From: Zea mays
Taxonomy: Eukaryota > Streptophyta > Magnoliopsida > Poales > Poaceae
Direction: 5' to 3'
Length of the DNA: 64,000 nucleotides
NCBI RefSeq assembly: GCF_902167145.1
Contig: NC_050098.1
Location: 127,794,207 to 127,858,206 of the forward strand
Part shown: piece after piece, positions 11,781 to 23,732 of the stretch
Position numbering within the stretch: the first letter of the stretch is position 1
Layout of the letters: every line of letters starts with the position of its first letter
Program-made: the position numbers and the translations under genes
Notes under the pieces: generated by a model
What the model was told of the DNA's origin: nothing
The model's database searches: none
What the model saw: the letters and a program-made list of their open reading frames with translations, nothing else

Positions 11781-12035
11781 TTCGACGTTTCGACCCCGGG
11801 GGGTCCCTGGACCGACGAGTAAATTGTCATTGCGTGTCCCAGCCCAGATGGGTCGGCGCGAGACGGAACACAAGGGGGAACAAAAAGGGGAACCGCGGCT
11901 CGTGTTGTCCTGCGCCCAGGGCGGATGCGCTTGCAGTAGGGGGTTACAAGCGTTCGCGAGGGAGAGAGAGAGAGAGCATGTCCGTCAGCCCGTTCTCCCG
12001 CGCGGCCACCTTCTCGTACGAGGGCCCTGGACCTT

Positions 12036-12045
12036 CCTTTTATAG
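12036..12045 (-). promoter_or_regulatory. TATA box in Tat 3' LTR
   Basis: CTATAAAAGG on minus, identical in the 5' LTR at 38476-38485, the copy that would drive element transcription. Confidence 0.75.
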
Positions 12046-12431
12046 ATGTAAGGAGAGGGCCCAGGTGTACAATGGGGGGTGTAGCAATGTGCTAACATGT
12101 CTAGCAGAGAGGAGCCAGAGCCCTATGTACATGCCGACGTGGCTGTCGGAGAGGTGTTGCTGCCCTGTTCATGTGATGTCGTGGCCGTCGGAGGAGCGCT
12201 TAAACCCTGTAGAAGTACAGCTGTCGGGGTTGTCGGATCCTTGCTGACGTCTCCTTGCTTCCGTAGGGGGCTGAGAACCACCGTCGTCATGGAGCACGAG
12301 GGGTGCCATCATTACTTGTTTACCGGGGCGAGCCAGATGGGACGCCGGTCTTGTTCCCCGTAGCCTGAGCTAGCTAGGGGTAGGGTAATGATGTACCCCC
12401 CTGCGGCGTGGTCGGTCCGAGCCCGAGGTCG

Positions 12432-12655
12432 GGCGAGGCGGTGACTCCTCCGAGGTCGAGGCTGAGCCCGAGCCCTGTGGTCGGGCGAGGCGGAGACCAT
12501 CTTCCGAGGTCCAGGTTGAGTCCGAGCCCTGGGGTCGGGCGAGGCGGAGACCGTCTTCCAAGGTCGAGGTTGAGTCCGAGCCCTGGGGTCGGGCGAGGCG
12601 GAGACCGTCTTCCGAGGTCGAGGTTGAGTCCGAGCCCTGGGGTTAGGCGAGGCGG
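12432..12655. repeat. 54-bp tandem array in Tat LTR
   Basis: About four units of a 54-bp GC-rich repeat around CCGAGCCCTGGGGTCGGGCG. The same array lies in the other LTR at about 38875-39085. Because 54 is a multiple of three it yields repetitive open frames that are not genes. Confidence 0.8.
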
Positions 12656-13164
12656 AGCTTCCTATGGCGCCTGAGGCTGGACTTGGCTACTGTCAGCCTC
12701 ACCCTGGCGGGTGGCACAGCAGTCGGAGTAGGGCAGGCGGCGCTATTTTCCTGTCAGGTCGGTCAGTGGAGGGGCGAAATGACTGCGGTCACTTCGGCCC
12801 CGTCGACTGAGGAACGCGTGTCAGGATAAGGTGTCAGGTGATCCTTGCATTGAATGCTCCTGCGATATGGTCGGTTGGCGTGGCGATCCAGCCAAGGTTG
12901 CTTCACTGCGAAGCCTGCCCGAGCTAGGCCTCGGACGAGTCAGAGGTGCGCCCGTTGCTTGAGGAGGCCCTCGGGCGAGGCGTGAATCCACCTAGGTCTA
13001 TTGTTCCTGCCCGAGGCTGGGTTCGAGCGAGGCGAGATCGTGTCCCTTGAGTGGACGGAGCCTTGACCTGTATTGCGCCCATCAGGCCTTTGCAGCTTGT
13101 GCTGATGGTGGTTACCAGCCGAGTTTAGGAGTCTTGGGGGTACCCCTAATTATGGTCCCCGACA

Positions 13165-15564
13165 GTAGCCCCCGAGCCTCAAAGGGAGTGTTGGTACTCA
13201 CTTGGAGGCTTTATCGCACTTTTTTGCAAGGGGACCGGCCTTTCTCGGTTACATTCTGTTCTGGTGGGTGCGCGGGAGCGCACCCGCCGGGTGTAGCCCC
13301 CGAGGCCTCGGAGGAGTGGTTTGACTCCTCCGAGGTCTTAGTGCCTTTCGTGACGTCTCGGCCGGTCTGGTTGTTCCCTCATGCGATCTGATCGTAGTCC
13401 TGGTGCATGGTCAGGTTCCGAGTTCTCGGGCTGGTATGTTGACGTTGTCAATGGTTTGGCTGGAGCCGGGTTTGCGAGAGCAGCCCCCGAGCCTCCGCAC
13501 AGAGCGAGAGGACGGTCAAGGAGTGACTCGCCTTTCCGCAAGGAGGAGGGGGGAAAGCGCCATGTTGCCCTCGGAGGGCGCCAAACATGGTGTCTCTAGT
13601 GAGTTGCTAACGGGTGATCCGAGTGGATGCATGTGCCCCGTTCGATAAGGGTCGGCTAGTGGCCCAGAGGCGCGCTCCAAAAGTACCTACAGGTGATTTG
13701 CCAGACCCGGTCCCGTTTGATAGGGTCCGAGGGCTCGATGCCTCCCTTTGATGGGATTCCATTACAGAATTGCTCCTACTGGTCTCGGAAATGTCCTAGG
13801 GTACCTCGGGAGCGTAGCCCGAGCCTCGGCCATGTATCGGACGTACCCAGAGTCATCCCTCGCTCTGCGTGTTCTGAGGCAGCTGTCGAACCCTTCGGGG
13901 GGCCAGCCTTCGAACCCCTGATCAGTAGTGGGCACGGAGCCCGAGTGGCCTGAGGCGGTTGTCGAACCCTTCTGAGGGGCCAGCCTTCGAACCTCTGACC
14001 AGTAGTGGGCGCGGAGCCCGAGTGCTCTGAGGTGGCTGTCGAACCCTTCCGAGGGGCCAGCCTTCGAACCTCTGATCAGTAGGAGGGCTCGGGGCCCGCT
14101 TCCTTCGCGGGGAAGGATCCCTTTCAGAGTATCCCCTTTCCCGGTCCCTGTAGTAAGAGAGAGAAAGGGGAAGAGGAAAAGGATATGAAATTGAACGGTG
14201 TGGCGCACCTTTTTTGACGCGGTCATTATGGTGGAGGTGAAGTGTCGTCCGCTTCGCCTGCCAAAGGTGTCGACTGCTCTGCCGCGGAGTTAATGCGACG
14301 GGACGAGTGGTTCGCGGGGCATTCATTGCGCGAGCCGTTCGAGGGACAGAACATGGGTGCGTCGTCTTCACGCCGTGGGAGAGGGCTCCCCTGCTGCTGC
14401 AGGAGGGGACGTGAGCCTGCAGATGATTCGACTGCCACTTCCGTCCGTCTGCTGCCGCCATTACTGCCGACCCACTTTTGGCCATATCGACTGTCGCGCC
14501 TTCTCCCGCGGCTGACTGGCCCATGACCGATGTGCTTGGTTGGCACTGCTGGGCCGTGTGCAGGGTTGCCTCGAGTCGCGGCACCGGTTCCGCAGTCGAG
14601 AAGGCGCGATACTGGCGCAAGTGGCGGTGGAGTTTTTTGCACGCAGTAACCGGCGCGCCGGTTACATGACGTGTGGGCCTGGGCCGCCACGCTGGATGCG
14701 TCGAAGTCGAAAGGGTGCATCCCCTTGGTGTAGTTGCATGCCGCCTGCATGGCGGTCCGCCCTCTCACCCACTGGTTTAGGCGAAGATGGAGGAGTGCTT
14801 GTGACGGCTGAGCGGTTACACGCTCCGCGCGCGGCGGTTTGGCTTCTTTTGTCCCGGCCAGCTTGCATGGCGTGTGGGACCCAGCCCCCGTGTCGTAGGG
14901 GGAGGACCTTGGAGCGCGTTGGTGAAGACTTAGTCCGCGACGCCTGAGGACGCGAGTGAGGAGAGTCGCCTTTAAAAAGGGATCGACCCCCCGGGTGGTA
15001 GCCACGCCTTCGCACTCTCCTCAAGCACCGTGCCCTTCCGCCTTCCGAGCCCCGGATGGGGAGTGCACGCGTTGCTTTCGTCTTGCTGCTGTTGGAGGAG
15101 CGCAACTTCGTGGAGGTTGGCACCTTTCAGCCATTGCTCAGCTTCAAGGATTTTCATCAGGCAGCCCGACTGCATCCCCTCACCAATGGTCACCCAAGAC
15201 GGTGACCACCAGTTCGATGGTGGGGAGAAGCAAGCCGGGCTGCGGCCTCTGCCCCGCCCTCAGCTTCAAGGATCTTCATCATCCTTGCTGGGGCGGAGGG
15301 CGAGCTGAGCCGGAGCTCTACCTCCCATACGGGCCGGCGGGCCACCTCCTCCTTCAGCATTCAGGGGAGAGGGCGCTCATCGGCCTAGCGGAGGGGGCAG
15401 ACTTTGACAACGCGGGGCCGATTGGCCGCAAGCGTCGTCAGCTCCAGCATGCCTGGTTCGCTGGCTCTGGCACAGCTTCCGGTGCCACCTCCCACCGCTG
15501 GGCGGAGTGTGACTATCTGCCCACCGTCTGGGCGACTGTTGCGCCGTGCGCACCGGGGGACCGT
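13165..15564 (-). other. Tat 3' non-coding region, distal part
   Basis: Lies between the Tekay-1 insertion point and the 3' LTR on minus. The bases next to the LTR (CTCGGGGGCTAC) are the purine-rich primer expected there. It holds a 76-77 bp tandem repeat (13874-14090). Frames of up to about 259 codons exist on both strands but show no recognisable domain. Long 3' regions after pol are usual in Tat elements. Confidence 0.7.
13874..14090. repeat. 76-77 bp tandem repeat, three units
   Basis: Units start at CTGAGG at 13874, 13950 and 14027 and share GTCGAACCCTTC, GGCCAGCCTTCGAAC and CAGTAG. Confidence 0.85.
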
Positions 15565-15822
15565 TGTCACACCCGGTTTTAGAAGGCAAACCAAGTGCGA
15601 ACCATGTACGTGCCAGGATCAGTTATTCACGTACACAGCAGCTACATAACATGGACATCATCACACAGTGCTCAAAATAGTATTAAAAGGGAAATAATAG
15701 TCGATTACATCATACGTCTGAGACGTCCATATAGTCCTTACAATAAATCAAAGTGCGGAAAAGAAACGTAGATAACCGCGGCCTTCACAGGCAGCCGACT
15801 GGGGATTGCCGCTAACCCACGC

Positions 15823-15908
15823 CTAGAACTCGTCGTAGTCTTGGAACTCCTGGAAGTCTCCTTCCACAGCTTCTTCTTCGCCTGAGCAGTGGTTGCAATG
15901 CTGACAAC
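15823..15908 (-). CDS. Tekay-1 3' LTR split ORF, candidate exon 2
   Basis: After a C-rich stretch and AG (15909-15910 on minus) come 86 nt ending in TAG at 15823-15825. In the phase left by exon 1 it reads three Cys spaced x2, an acidic middle and the tail DFQEFQDYDEF. It differs from Tekay-2 exon 2 by one codon (Glu to Asp). The acceptor and an upstream TACTCAC-type branch region are conserved. The predicted product is about 85 residues. No known family is recognised. Confidence 0.55.
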
Positions 15909-16891
15909 CTGGGGATGGGGGGGGTTTGGTGTGTAGAGCAAGGGTGAGTACACATCAACATACTCAGCAAGTATCCTGTTTGGCTGTAGTGGACTAGCTT
16001 TATGTGGGGATAAGTCAAGCAGTTGCTTTGAGTTGGTCAGATTATTATTTACTAATGGAAAGCCAGGTTTTAGCATTAACCCAAGTTATTAGCCCGATGT
16101 ACCCTTTCCAAACGGAAAGAATACCACTTACCAGCACCATAGTCATAACCAAAACCATCGATCTCATAGCCACCTGTACCAAAGTATCTCTGATCAAGTA
16201 CCACTAATCACTGGAGCTCCCTTGGCCGCTCATAACCGCGAGCACGGCTGATATATCAGTTTTCAAACACTCTGCAGAGGTTGTGCACTTTACCCACAAG
16301 TCGTGATTCCCATTCTGCCCGGAGAGAGCTACTCCCCATTGACCACTACCTAGGTGGCCTAGCAGGGCATCACTACGTAGCCTTTACAAAGATTCCCCGG
16401 GGCTGTAGCCACCCGTTAGATTTCCTAAATGTACCGCACTCCTCCCCAAGGGGCGAACCCAAACTTGGCAGAGCGAGCCGCATACACCGAGCCCCATTGA
16501 CGGCACGACGGCTAAGTGAACTACACCCCGGATCCTCTAATTATTCAGCTAAGGGCATCCCATTCCACCCTCATGGTTGCACTGTTTTCCCGGGCGGTCA
16601 TCCATAGAACAGGTCCTTACGGAGAGGCACTCGAGAAACCGCTCGAGCCCCCTTGAAGACCACAAGTACAACATCATAATAAGAGAGGGGAAAACAGCGT
16701 ATCATAGATAATCTCATCATGTTCATTGATTAGAGTTTGAGCAATAGCATAAAGCTAAACAATAATAATCCAACCCAAATAGGTGAACAAGGATATGGAT
16801 AACAAAGCTAGTCAATCCTTAGGCATAAATGTGTAATGCGGGAGGTGAATTGAAGAATGAATAGGACAGAGATAGGTCAAGGGACACTTGC

Positions 16892-17063
16892 CTCCACCAA
16901 CCGACTGCTGCTCAGGGGCTTCTCCTGCGAGTTCCTCGGGCTCTTCGACCGGGTCGTTCTCTAAGCGAGTGCAAACATACATACATCCATCCATTGAAAT
17001 TAGGAAACCAACAGTACACCATACAAGAGAACAAGTAAAGTAAATATGCATAGAATACCACAT
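16892..17063 (-). CDS. Tekay-1 3' LTR split ORF, candidate exon 1
   Basis: ATG at 17061-17063 on minus opens 57 codons plus one base before a GC-type donor, G|GCAAGT (GCAAGT at 16886-16891). The first about 25 residues are hydrophobic (a membrane or signal segment is possible). The rest is acidic (ENDPVEEPEELAGEAPEQQ). Alternatively the exon begins at AG before 16960, giving 69 nt. The intron to exon 2 would be 983 nt. The unspliced frame would run on to 16812. Confidence 0.5.
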
Positions 17064-17334
17064 ACGATAATGAATTTACCTTGGTTAGAAAGAAACGAGG
17101 GAAGGTCTCGCAGGGGTTAAGGCTTATGCTCGAGGGGCACTACGGGTAAACGAATGACTAGACGTCACATGCTCTAGTTTCAATTGGTTCTAACAAAAGA
17201 ATTAGCTACATGCACTAATGTAATCGTGACCACTTTTAGTAGATTAACATCGAACGAGATTGATGGTTAGTTATACAAATTAACTAACGTAACCAATTTC
17301 CGACTTGAGACTCCTATCTTATTAATATAAACAT

Positions 17335-18300
17335 GGGATTAGCGCGCATAGGACACGGGGGGGTAGACGGGGCGTCTGGGGGTAGACGGGGCACGACGGG
17401 CCGTGCCAAGGCACGCGCGCGAGGTCGCACGCACACGCCACGAACTAGCCGTGCGCACGTCGGAGCCGAGCGCTGGCCGAGCTCAAAGCCGCGCGCCATA
17501 GGCACGCTGGGCCAAGCTCGAGGCCACGCAGGGGCCGACACGACGCGAGCAAGGCACGGCGGGGCGAGCGGGCAAGCACGCCGGGGCACGGGGGCGGCCG
17601 AGCACGAGGCGGGGCGGGACGGCTCGCCGGAGGGCGGCCGGGGCAGGGCCGAGCGCGGCTCGCCGGGGGGCGGCCGGGCACGGGGCGGCGCGGGTCGCCG
17701 GGGCGGCCAGGGAGCCGGGCCGAGCGGGCGGGGCGGCCGAGCCGGGGCCGGGCGCGGCGAGGGCCGGCCGAGGCCGGGCGGCCGAGCCGAGCGACGGGGC
17801 GGCGCGGGCTCGCCGGACGAGGGCGGGGCTGGGCGAGCCGGGCGAGCGCGGGGAGGGTCGCCGGGGCGCGGCGCGGTCGGGCGGCTCGCCGGCGCGCGCG
17901 CGGGCGCGGGGAGGGGCGAGGTCGGGCGAGGGCGGGCTCGCCGGGCGCGGCCGGGGGCGGCCGGGGAGGGCGCGGCCGAGGCGGGGCAGGCTCGTCGGAG
18001 CGAGACGGCGCGGGGGCGGGGAAGGGGCGGGGCAGGCTCGCCGGAGCGAGGCCGGGCGAGGGCGGCCGGACGCGGGACGGGGGCGGGGCTCGTCGGGCGC
18101 GGCCGGGGGCGGCGAGGCGGGGGGGCGGGCTCGCCGTGGGCGAGGCGGGGCCGGCGCGGGACGGGCTCGCCGAAGCGGCCGAGCCGGCGCTGGGCGGCCG
18201 GGGAAGGGGGAGGGAGGGGAGGGGAGGAGAGGGGGCCTCACTGTGGGCGGGAACGGCGGCGGCGGCGCGCAGGGGCGGCGGCGGCGCGCAGGGCAAGGGG
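17335..18300. other. GC- and CpG-rich block in Tekay-1 3' LTR
   Basis: About 1 kb of low-complexity GGCCGGGC/GCGAGC-type sequence, also at 26775-27740 in the 5' LTR. Frames up to 333 codons exist on both strands but read only Arg/Gly/Ala/Pro, so they reflect composition. Likely a LTR leader region. Confidence 0.7.
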
Positions 18301-18774
18301 CGGTGCGATTAGGGTTTGGGGAGAGAGAGGGTGAGAGAATGACGGGCGGGGCCCGCGGGATGGATTTTTGGAAAAAGAAAAGGGGGGCGGCTGGGCCGCC
18401 AGCTGGGCCGGCGCGCAAAGGGGGGGCTGGGCCGAAATGGGAAAGGGAGAGAGGTAGAGAAAAAGAAAAGGGTTTTCTTTTTCTAAAATCTAATTTTCTT
18501 TGGATGAATGCTTTCACATTTTTTAAACAATCAAAAGTATGCATGGTTCGGCATGGTGCATCACCCAAAATAAAGTATTTTAAGGTTTTGCTTTACACGG
18601 GGTCTAAAGCCAAAACCCGCTATAACTTTGGAAAAGATCAAGGTTTAGCGAGGGAACGAGAAAAAAAGAAAAGGGTAACGCCTGAATTTGGTGAGAGAAA
18701 AGAAGAAAAAATTCTACCCCCAAATTCAGGGCGATACAAACCTATCCCCCTTAAAAGAATCTCGCCCTCGAGAT

Positions 18775-21700
18775 TCAGGGTTGGCTAGCAAAGAGCTCAG
18801 GGTATTTAGCCATCAGATCATCTTCACGCTCCCAGGTTGCTTCTTCTTCAGAATGGTGATTCCATCTAACTTTGCACATTCTGATGGTCTTCCTTCGGGT
18901 GACTCTGTCTGCAACCTCAAGGATTTGCACTGGCTTCTCAACGTAGGTCAAGTCATCCTGGACTTCAAGACCTTCCACTGGCAACTGCTCTTCTGGCACA
19001 CGCAAGCACTTCTTCAACTGAGACACATGAAAGACATCGTGCACAGCGGACAAATTCTCTGGCAGACTGAGCTGATAGGCCACTTCTCCACGCCTTGAGA
19101 GGATTTGGTACGGACCAATGTAGCGGGGTGCTAACTTGCCTTTGACTCCAAACCTTCTGACTCCTCTGATCGGTGACACTTTCAGATAGACAAAGTCTCC
19201 GACTTCAAAACTCAGCTCTCTTCTTCTTGTGTCTGCATAGCTTCGCTGTCTTGACTGCGCTATCTTCAGATTCTCTTGGACCATCTTGATGTTCTCTTCA
19301 GCTTCAAGTAGAATGTCTGGCCCAAACACTTGCTTCTCTCCAGGCTGATCCCATTGCAACGGAGTTCTACAACTCCTCCCATAGAGCGCCTGAAATGGTG
19401 ACATCTTCAAACTGGCCTGGTAACTGTTGTTATAGGAAAACTCTGCATAAGGCAATCGCTTGTCCCATCCGGACTGATCTTGCAACGCACAGGCTCTCAA
19501 CATGTCTTCAAGAATTTGATTGGTCCTTTCGGTCTGACCATCTGTCTGCGGATGATAAGCTGAACTGAAATTCAGATGCGTGCCCAAGGCTTCATGCAAC
19601 TGCTGCCAGAAATGAGAGGTGAACTGCGTTCCTCTGTCTAACACTATCTTCTTTGGCACACCATGAAGACAAACGATCCGAGACATATACAATTCTGCCA
19701 ATACTGCACTGCTGTAGTTGGTCTTGATAGGTATGAAGTGGGCTGACTTGGTCAAGCGGTCCACTACTACCCAGATGGAATCGTAGCCGGCTCGAGTGCG
19801 AGGCAATCCGACTATGAAATCCATCCCGATTTCGTCCCATTTCCACTGAGGGATCTGCAACGGTTGCAACAATCCAGCTGGTCTCTGGTGCTCTGCCTTA
19901 ATTCTTCGACAACTATCACACATAGCCACATGCTCTGCGATTTCCCTCTTCATTCCGTACCACCAGAATTTCTTCTTCAGGTCTTGATACATCTTCTCAC
20001 TGCCAGGGTGAATCGAATAGGCTGTCTCATGAGCTTCCTTAAGGATCAACTCCCGAATGGACTGGACATTGGGAACACACAAGCGGTCCTTGAACCATAT
20101 CACACCTTCTGCATCTTCCCGAAAATCTTTGCCTCTGCCATCTAGAATCAGTCGCCGGATCTCACTGATCTTCTCATCATTCTTCTGTGCTTCTTTGATT
20201 TCGCGCTCTAAGGTAGGTTCCAACTCAACTGTGACTCCTCGCGAATTGTTCAGAAATCCGAGACTCAACCTGTCGAACTCCTTGGCCAACTCGTAAGGCA
20301 TCGGACGAGCGACCATCAGATTGACTTGACTCTTTCTGCTTAAAGCATCTGCCACTACGTTTGCTTTGCCTGGATGGTAATGAATCTCCAACTCATAATC
20401 TTTGATCAACTCTAACCATCTTCGTTGCCTCATGTTCAACTCTGACTGAGTGAATATGTACTTCAGACTCTTGTGGTCTGTGTAAACATCACATTTCTGT
20501 CCATACAGATAGTGCCTCCATGTCTTCAGTGCGTGAACCACTGCTGCCAACTCTAAATCATGGATTGGGTAGTTCTTCTCATGAACCTTCAACTGTCGGG
20601 ACGAGTAGGCCACAACTCTTCCCTCTTGCATCAACACACATCCCAAACCTGTGTAACAAGCATCACAATACACCGAGAAGGGCTTGTGCACATCAGGCAA
20701 GACTAAGACAGGCGTTGTAGTTAACTTCTCTTTCAGCGCTTCGAAGGCCTCTTGGCATTTCTCGGTCCACTTGAACTCAACCTTGTTGCCTAGCAACGCT
20801 GTCATTGGTTTCGCAATCTTTGAAAACCCTTCAATGAATCGCCGATAATATCCGGCCATTCCAATGAAACTCTTGATTCCTCGAGCATCTGTTGGCGCTT
20901 TCCAGTTCAGAATGTCTGCCACTTTCTTTGGATCCACGGCCAATCCTTCTTTATTGATTATGTGACCCAAGAACAGGACTTCACTGATCCAGAACTCACA
21001 TTTGCTCAACTTTGCATACAACTGGTGCTCTCGCAATCTCCGCAATACCATCTTCAAATGATCAGCATGCTCTTCTTCGCTTTGAGAATAAATCAGAATG
21101 TCATCAATGAATACCACCACAAACTTATCGAGATAATCCATGAATACACTGTTCATCAAGTTCATGAAGAACGCTGGAGCATTGGTCAAACCGAAAGACA
21201 TCACTGTGAACTCATACAAACCATACTTGGAAATGAATGCCGTCTTCGGAATGTCCGAAGGTCGGATCCTGAGCTGATGATAACCTGACCTCAGATCAAT
21301 CTTGGAGAACACACTGGCTCCTCTCAACTGGTCGAACAGATCCTCTATTCTGGGCAAGGGATACTTGTTCTTGATCGTGACTTCATTCAAAGCTCGATAA
21401 TCGATACACATCCTTTTGGTGCCATCTTTCTTCTCCACAAATAGGACAGGGGCGGCCCAAGGCGAGGTGCTTGGCCGGATGTAACCTTTCTCTGACAGCT
21501 CATCAATCTGCTTCTTAAGTTCAACCAACTCTGGTCCAGATATTCTGTAAGCTCTCTTAAAGATAGGGGCGGTTCCAGGAAAAAGCTCTATAGCAAACTC
21601 AACTTTCCGCTCTGGTGGCATACCCGGCAAGTCCTTTGGAAACACATCTGGGAACTCGAACACAACCTTGATACTCTCAATTGGGTCTGCTTCACTGCTA

Positions 21701-23325
21701 TCGACAGCTATCTGATAACAACTTCCTTTATTTGGCTCAGGCGGGACTAACTCGGTCACCACTTCCTCTCCTAGTGGGGACACCAACTTGATTGTCCTCT
21801 TATCACAACTGATAACTGCCTGATACTTATCTAGCCAATTCATCCCTAGGATGACATCTATTCCCTGAGTACCCATTACTATAAGGTTAGCGGGAAACGC
21901 TATCCCCCTTATTTCCACACTTATATTCAAACAAATGCTATCGGCTCGAATTCTACCACCGGCTGAGTCAATTTGAATGGGGGTTGACATGGTAGTAATT
22001 GGAAGATTATGTGCTTCTACCCATGATGCAGTAATGAAAGAATGTGTTGCTCCAGTATCAAATAACACTTCTGCAATATGGGAGTCGACTGGGAACATAC
22101 CTACTATCATGCCGGGGGTCTCCTGAACTGCTTCAGCCTCCAAGTGATTCAGTCTTCCATGATTATAACGCGGCTGAGAGCGGTTGCCTGCTCCAGGCTG
22201 AGGCACATTCTGCTTTGCTGGGGCATTGGGGCCTGACTGCTGCTGGGCTGCCTTCTTCGGACATTGCATCACCTAGTGGCCTTGCTCTCCACAGTGGAAA
22301 CATGCCCTGTTTCCAACCTGAGCTGGTGCTGCCTGACTGTTCTGCTGGGCTGCTGGGGCAGGAAGACGAGGTGCTTGCTGATTCTGCCTCTGAAACTGAC
22401 CTCCTGACTGATTGCTCTGACGGTTCTGGTACTGATGCTGAGGATACTGTCTTTGGAATTGCTGCTGCTGCTGAGGTGGACGCTGGTTCTGCCTGAACTG
22501 ATGAGGTTGATTGCTTGAGAAACAAGGACGATTGCTGCTTCCAGGCTGGGGTCCACTGATCTTGCGCTTACGATCCTCCATCTCCTTACGCTTCCTCTCT
22601 GTCATGATTGCTCTGTCAATCAGGTGCTGGAATGTCGGGAAGGTGTGATTCATCAGTTGGTACTGCAGAGGGTCAACCAAGCCTCTCAGGAAACGGTACT
22701 GCCGCTTGGCGTCGGTGTTGACATCTTCAGGAGCATAGCGAGACAACTGCAGAAACCTGTCTCGGTACTCACTGACAGACAATGGCCCTTGCTTGAGGGC
22801 CAGGAACTCCTCCTTCTTCACTGTCATCAGACCTGCAGGAACATGGTACTGACGGAAGCTTCCTCTGAACTCTTCCCAGGTGATGGCGTCAGGGTGGGCA
22901 TGGGTGGCGAGGTAAGACTCCCACCATGACTAGGCTGCTCCTCTCAACAGACGGAGACCATACAGGACTTTCTCCCTGTCATCGCACTGAGCGGTATGCA
23001 ACTCCCGCTCCACAGTGCGCAGCCAGTCTTCAGCATCCATGGGGTCAGAAGAATGAGCAAACATTGGTGGATGACCTCTCATGAATTCAGCACGCTTGTC
23101 TCTGGGCATCTGAGGCTGAGGCTGAGGTGGGGCCTGCTGCTGCTGCTGCTGAATGGCGGCCAGAGTCTGACCGATGGCTTGAACTGCCTGAGTCTGCATC
23201 AGAAACATCTGCTCGATGGACATCGGGGGCGGGGGCGGCAGGTGCTGCTGCTGGGGCACCTCTTCCTGTTGAGCGGCTCGCTCCTGCTGAGCACGCCTTC
23301 CTCCTCTGCGCCTGTTCTCTGACAT
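18775..23325 (-). pseudogene. gag-pol: Tekay-1 Gag-Pol with chromodomain, two nonsense codons
   Basis: One continuous frame from ATG at 23323-23325 (MSENRRRGG; earlier ATGs are in leader sequence). Gag has Gln/Pro-rich runs, a capsid domain, then a zinc knuckle starting CFHCGEQGH. Stops: TAG at 22930-22932 (Gln in Tekay-2) and TAG at 22273-22275 (Trp in Tekay-2, inside the knuckle). Pol (22272-18775, 1165 codons) is open: protease DTGATHSF near residue 72, RT with FIDDILIYS at 388, RNase H with CDACYTG and YTDHKSL (Asp 599), integrase HHCC finger then [15 protein letters not shown] and QTERTN, and a chromodomain in the last about 70 residues. Gag and Pol fused in one frame is normal for this lineage. 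Confidence 0.93.
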
Positions 23326-23732
23326 CTGCAGAATGCAACCACACATCAGAACTGATCTGGCAAATCTTGCAGCATAAGAAAAGAGTATAGAATTCTTCAA
23401 CAGCACTGAACAGATGAGCATCTTCACTGATCTCCAACACAGACCTCACAGCTTCTCAGATAGAGAGGAAAGTGGAATAAAAAGGTTTCCCAACTATATA
23501 ACTAACGTCATTAACATATAACAGGTAAACCAAAATGCAGGGGATACCCACACTCTGGTGACAGTCATTACAAAGATCCAAACCAAACATAGTTCATCAT
23601 GACAAACATAAATGCACAGGATATAGCAAACTACCCTGTCTAACTAAGACTTAACTAAGAGCGAGACTAACGCTAAGACTGAAGCTTCTATGTATATATT
23701 TCGTATTAATTACAAGATCCAACTCTAACGAG

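Larger units (their letters stand above)
11781..13164 (-). repeat. Tat 3' LTR
   Basis: 1384 bp, paired with 38222-39590. On minus it starts TGTCGGGGACCATAATTAGGGG, a tip common in grass Tat elements. The outer end at 11781 has lost the canonical CA (it reads ...CGTCGAA where the 5' LTR reads ...CACCGACA). It contains a TATA box (12036-12045) and a 54-bp tandem array. Confidence 0.9.
15565..18738 (-). repeat. Tekay-1 3' LTR
   Basis: 3174 bp, pair of 25007-28140 (3134 bp), with tips TGTCACACCCGG and GGCGATACA. Contents on minus: a GC-rich block (17335-18300), exon 1 (16892-17063) and exon 2 (15823-15908) of the split ORF. Differences from the 5' LTR are few substitutions, plus indels in the GC-rich block. 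Confidence 0.93.

Noticed and set aside
12432..14090. Possible CRISPR-like arrays
   Set aside because: Direct tandem repeats without unique spacers, in a plant retrotransposon context.
14956..15582. 208-codon plus-strand frame in the Tat 3' region
   Set aside because: Considered as an antisense gene, as reported in Grande elements. No domain, and overlapping frames exist on the other strand, so not supportable.
17333..18568. Long frames of 283-361 codons on both strands in the Tekay-1 3' LTR
   Set aside because: They read only Arg/Gly/Ala/Pro from GC-rich low-complexity DNA, occur in several frames at once, and change with indels between the LTR pair.
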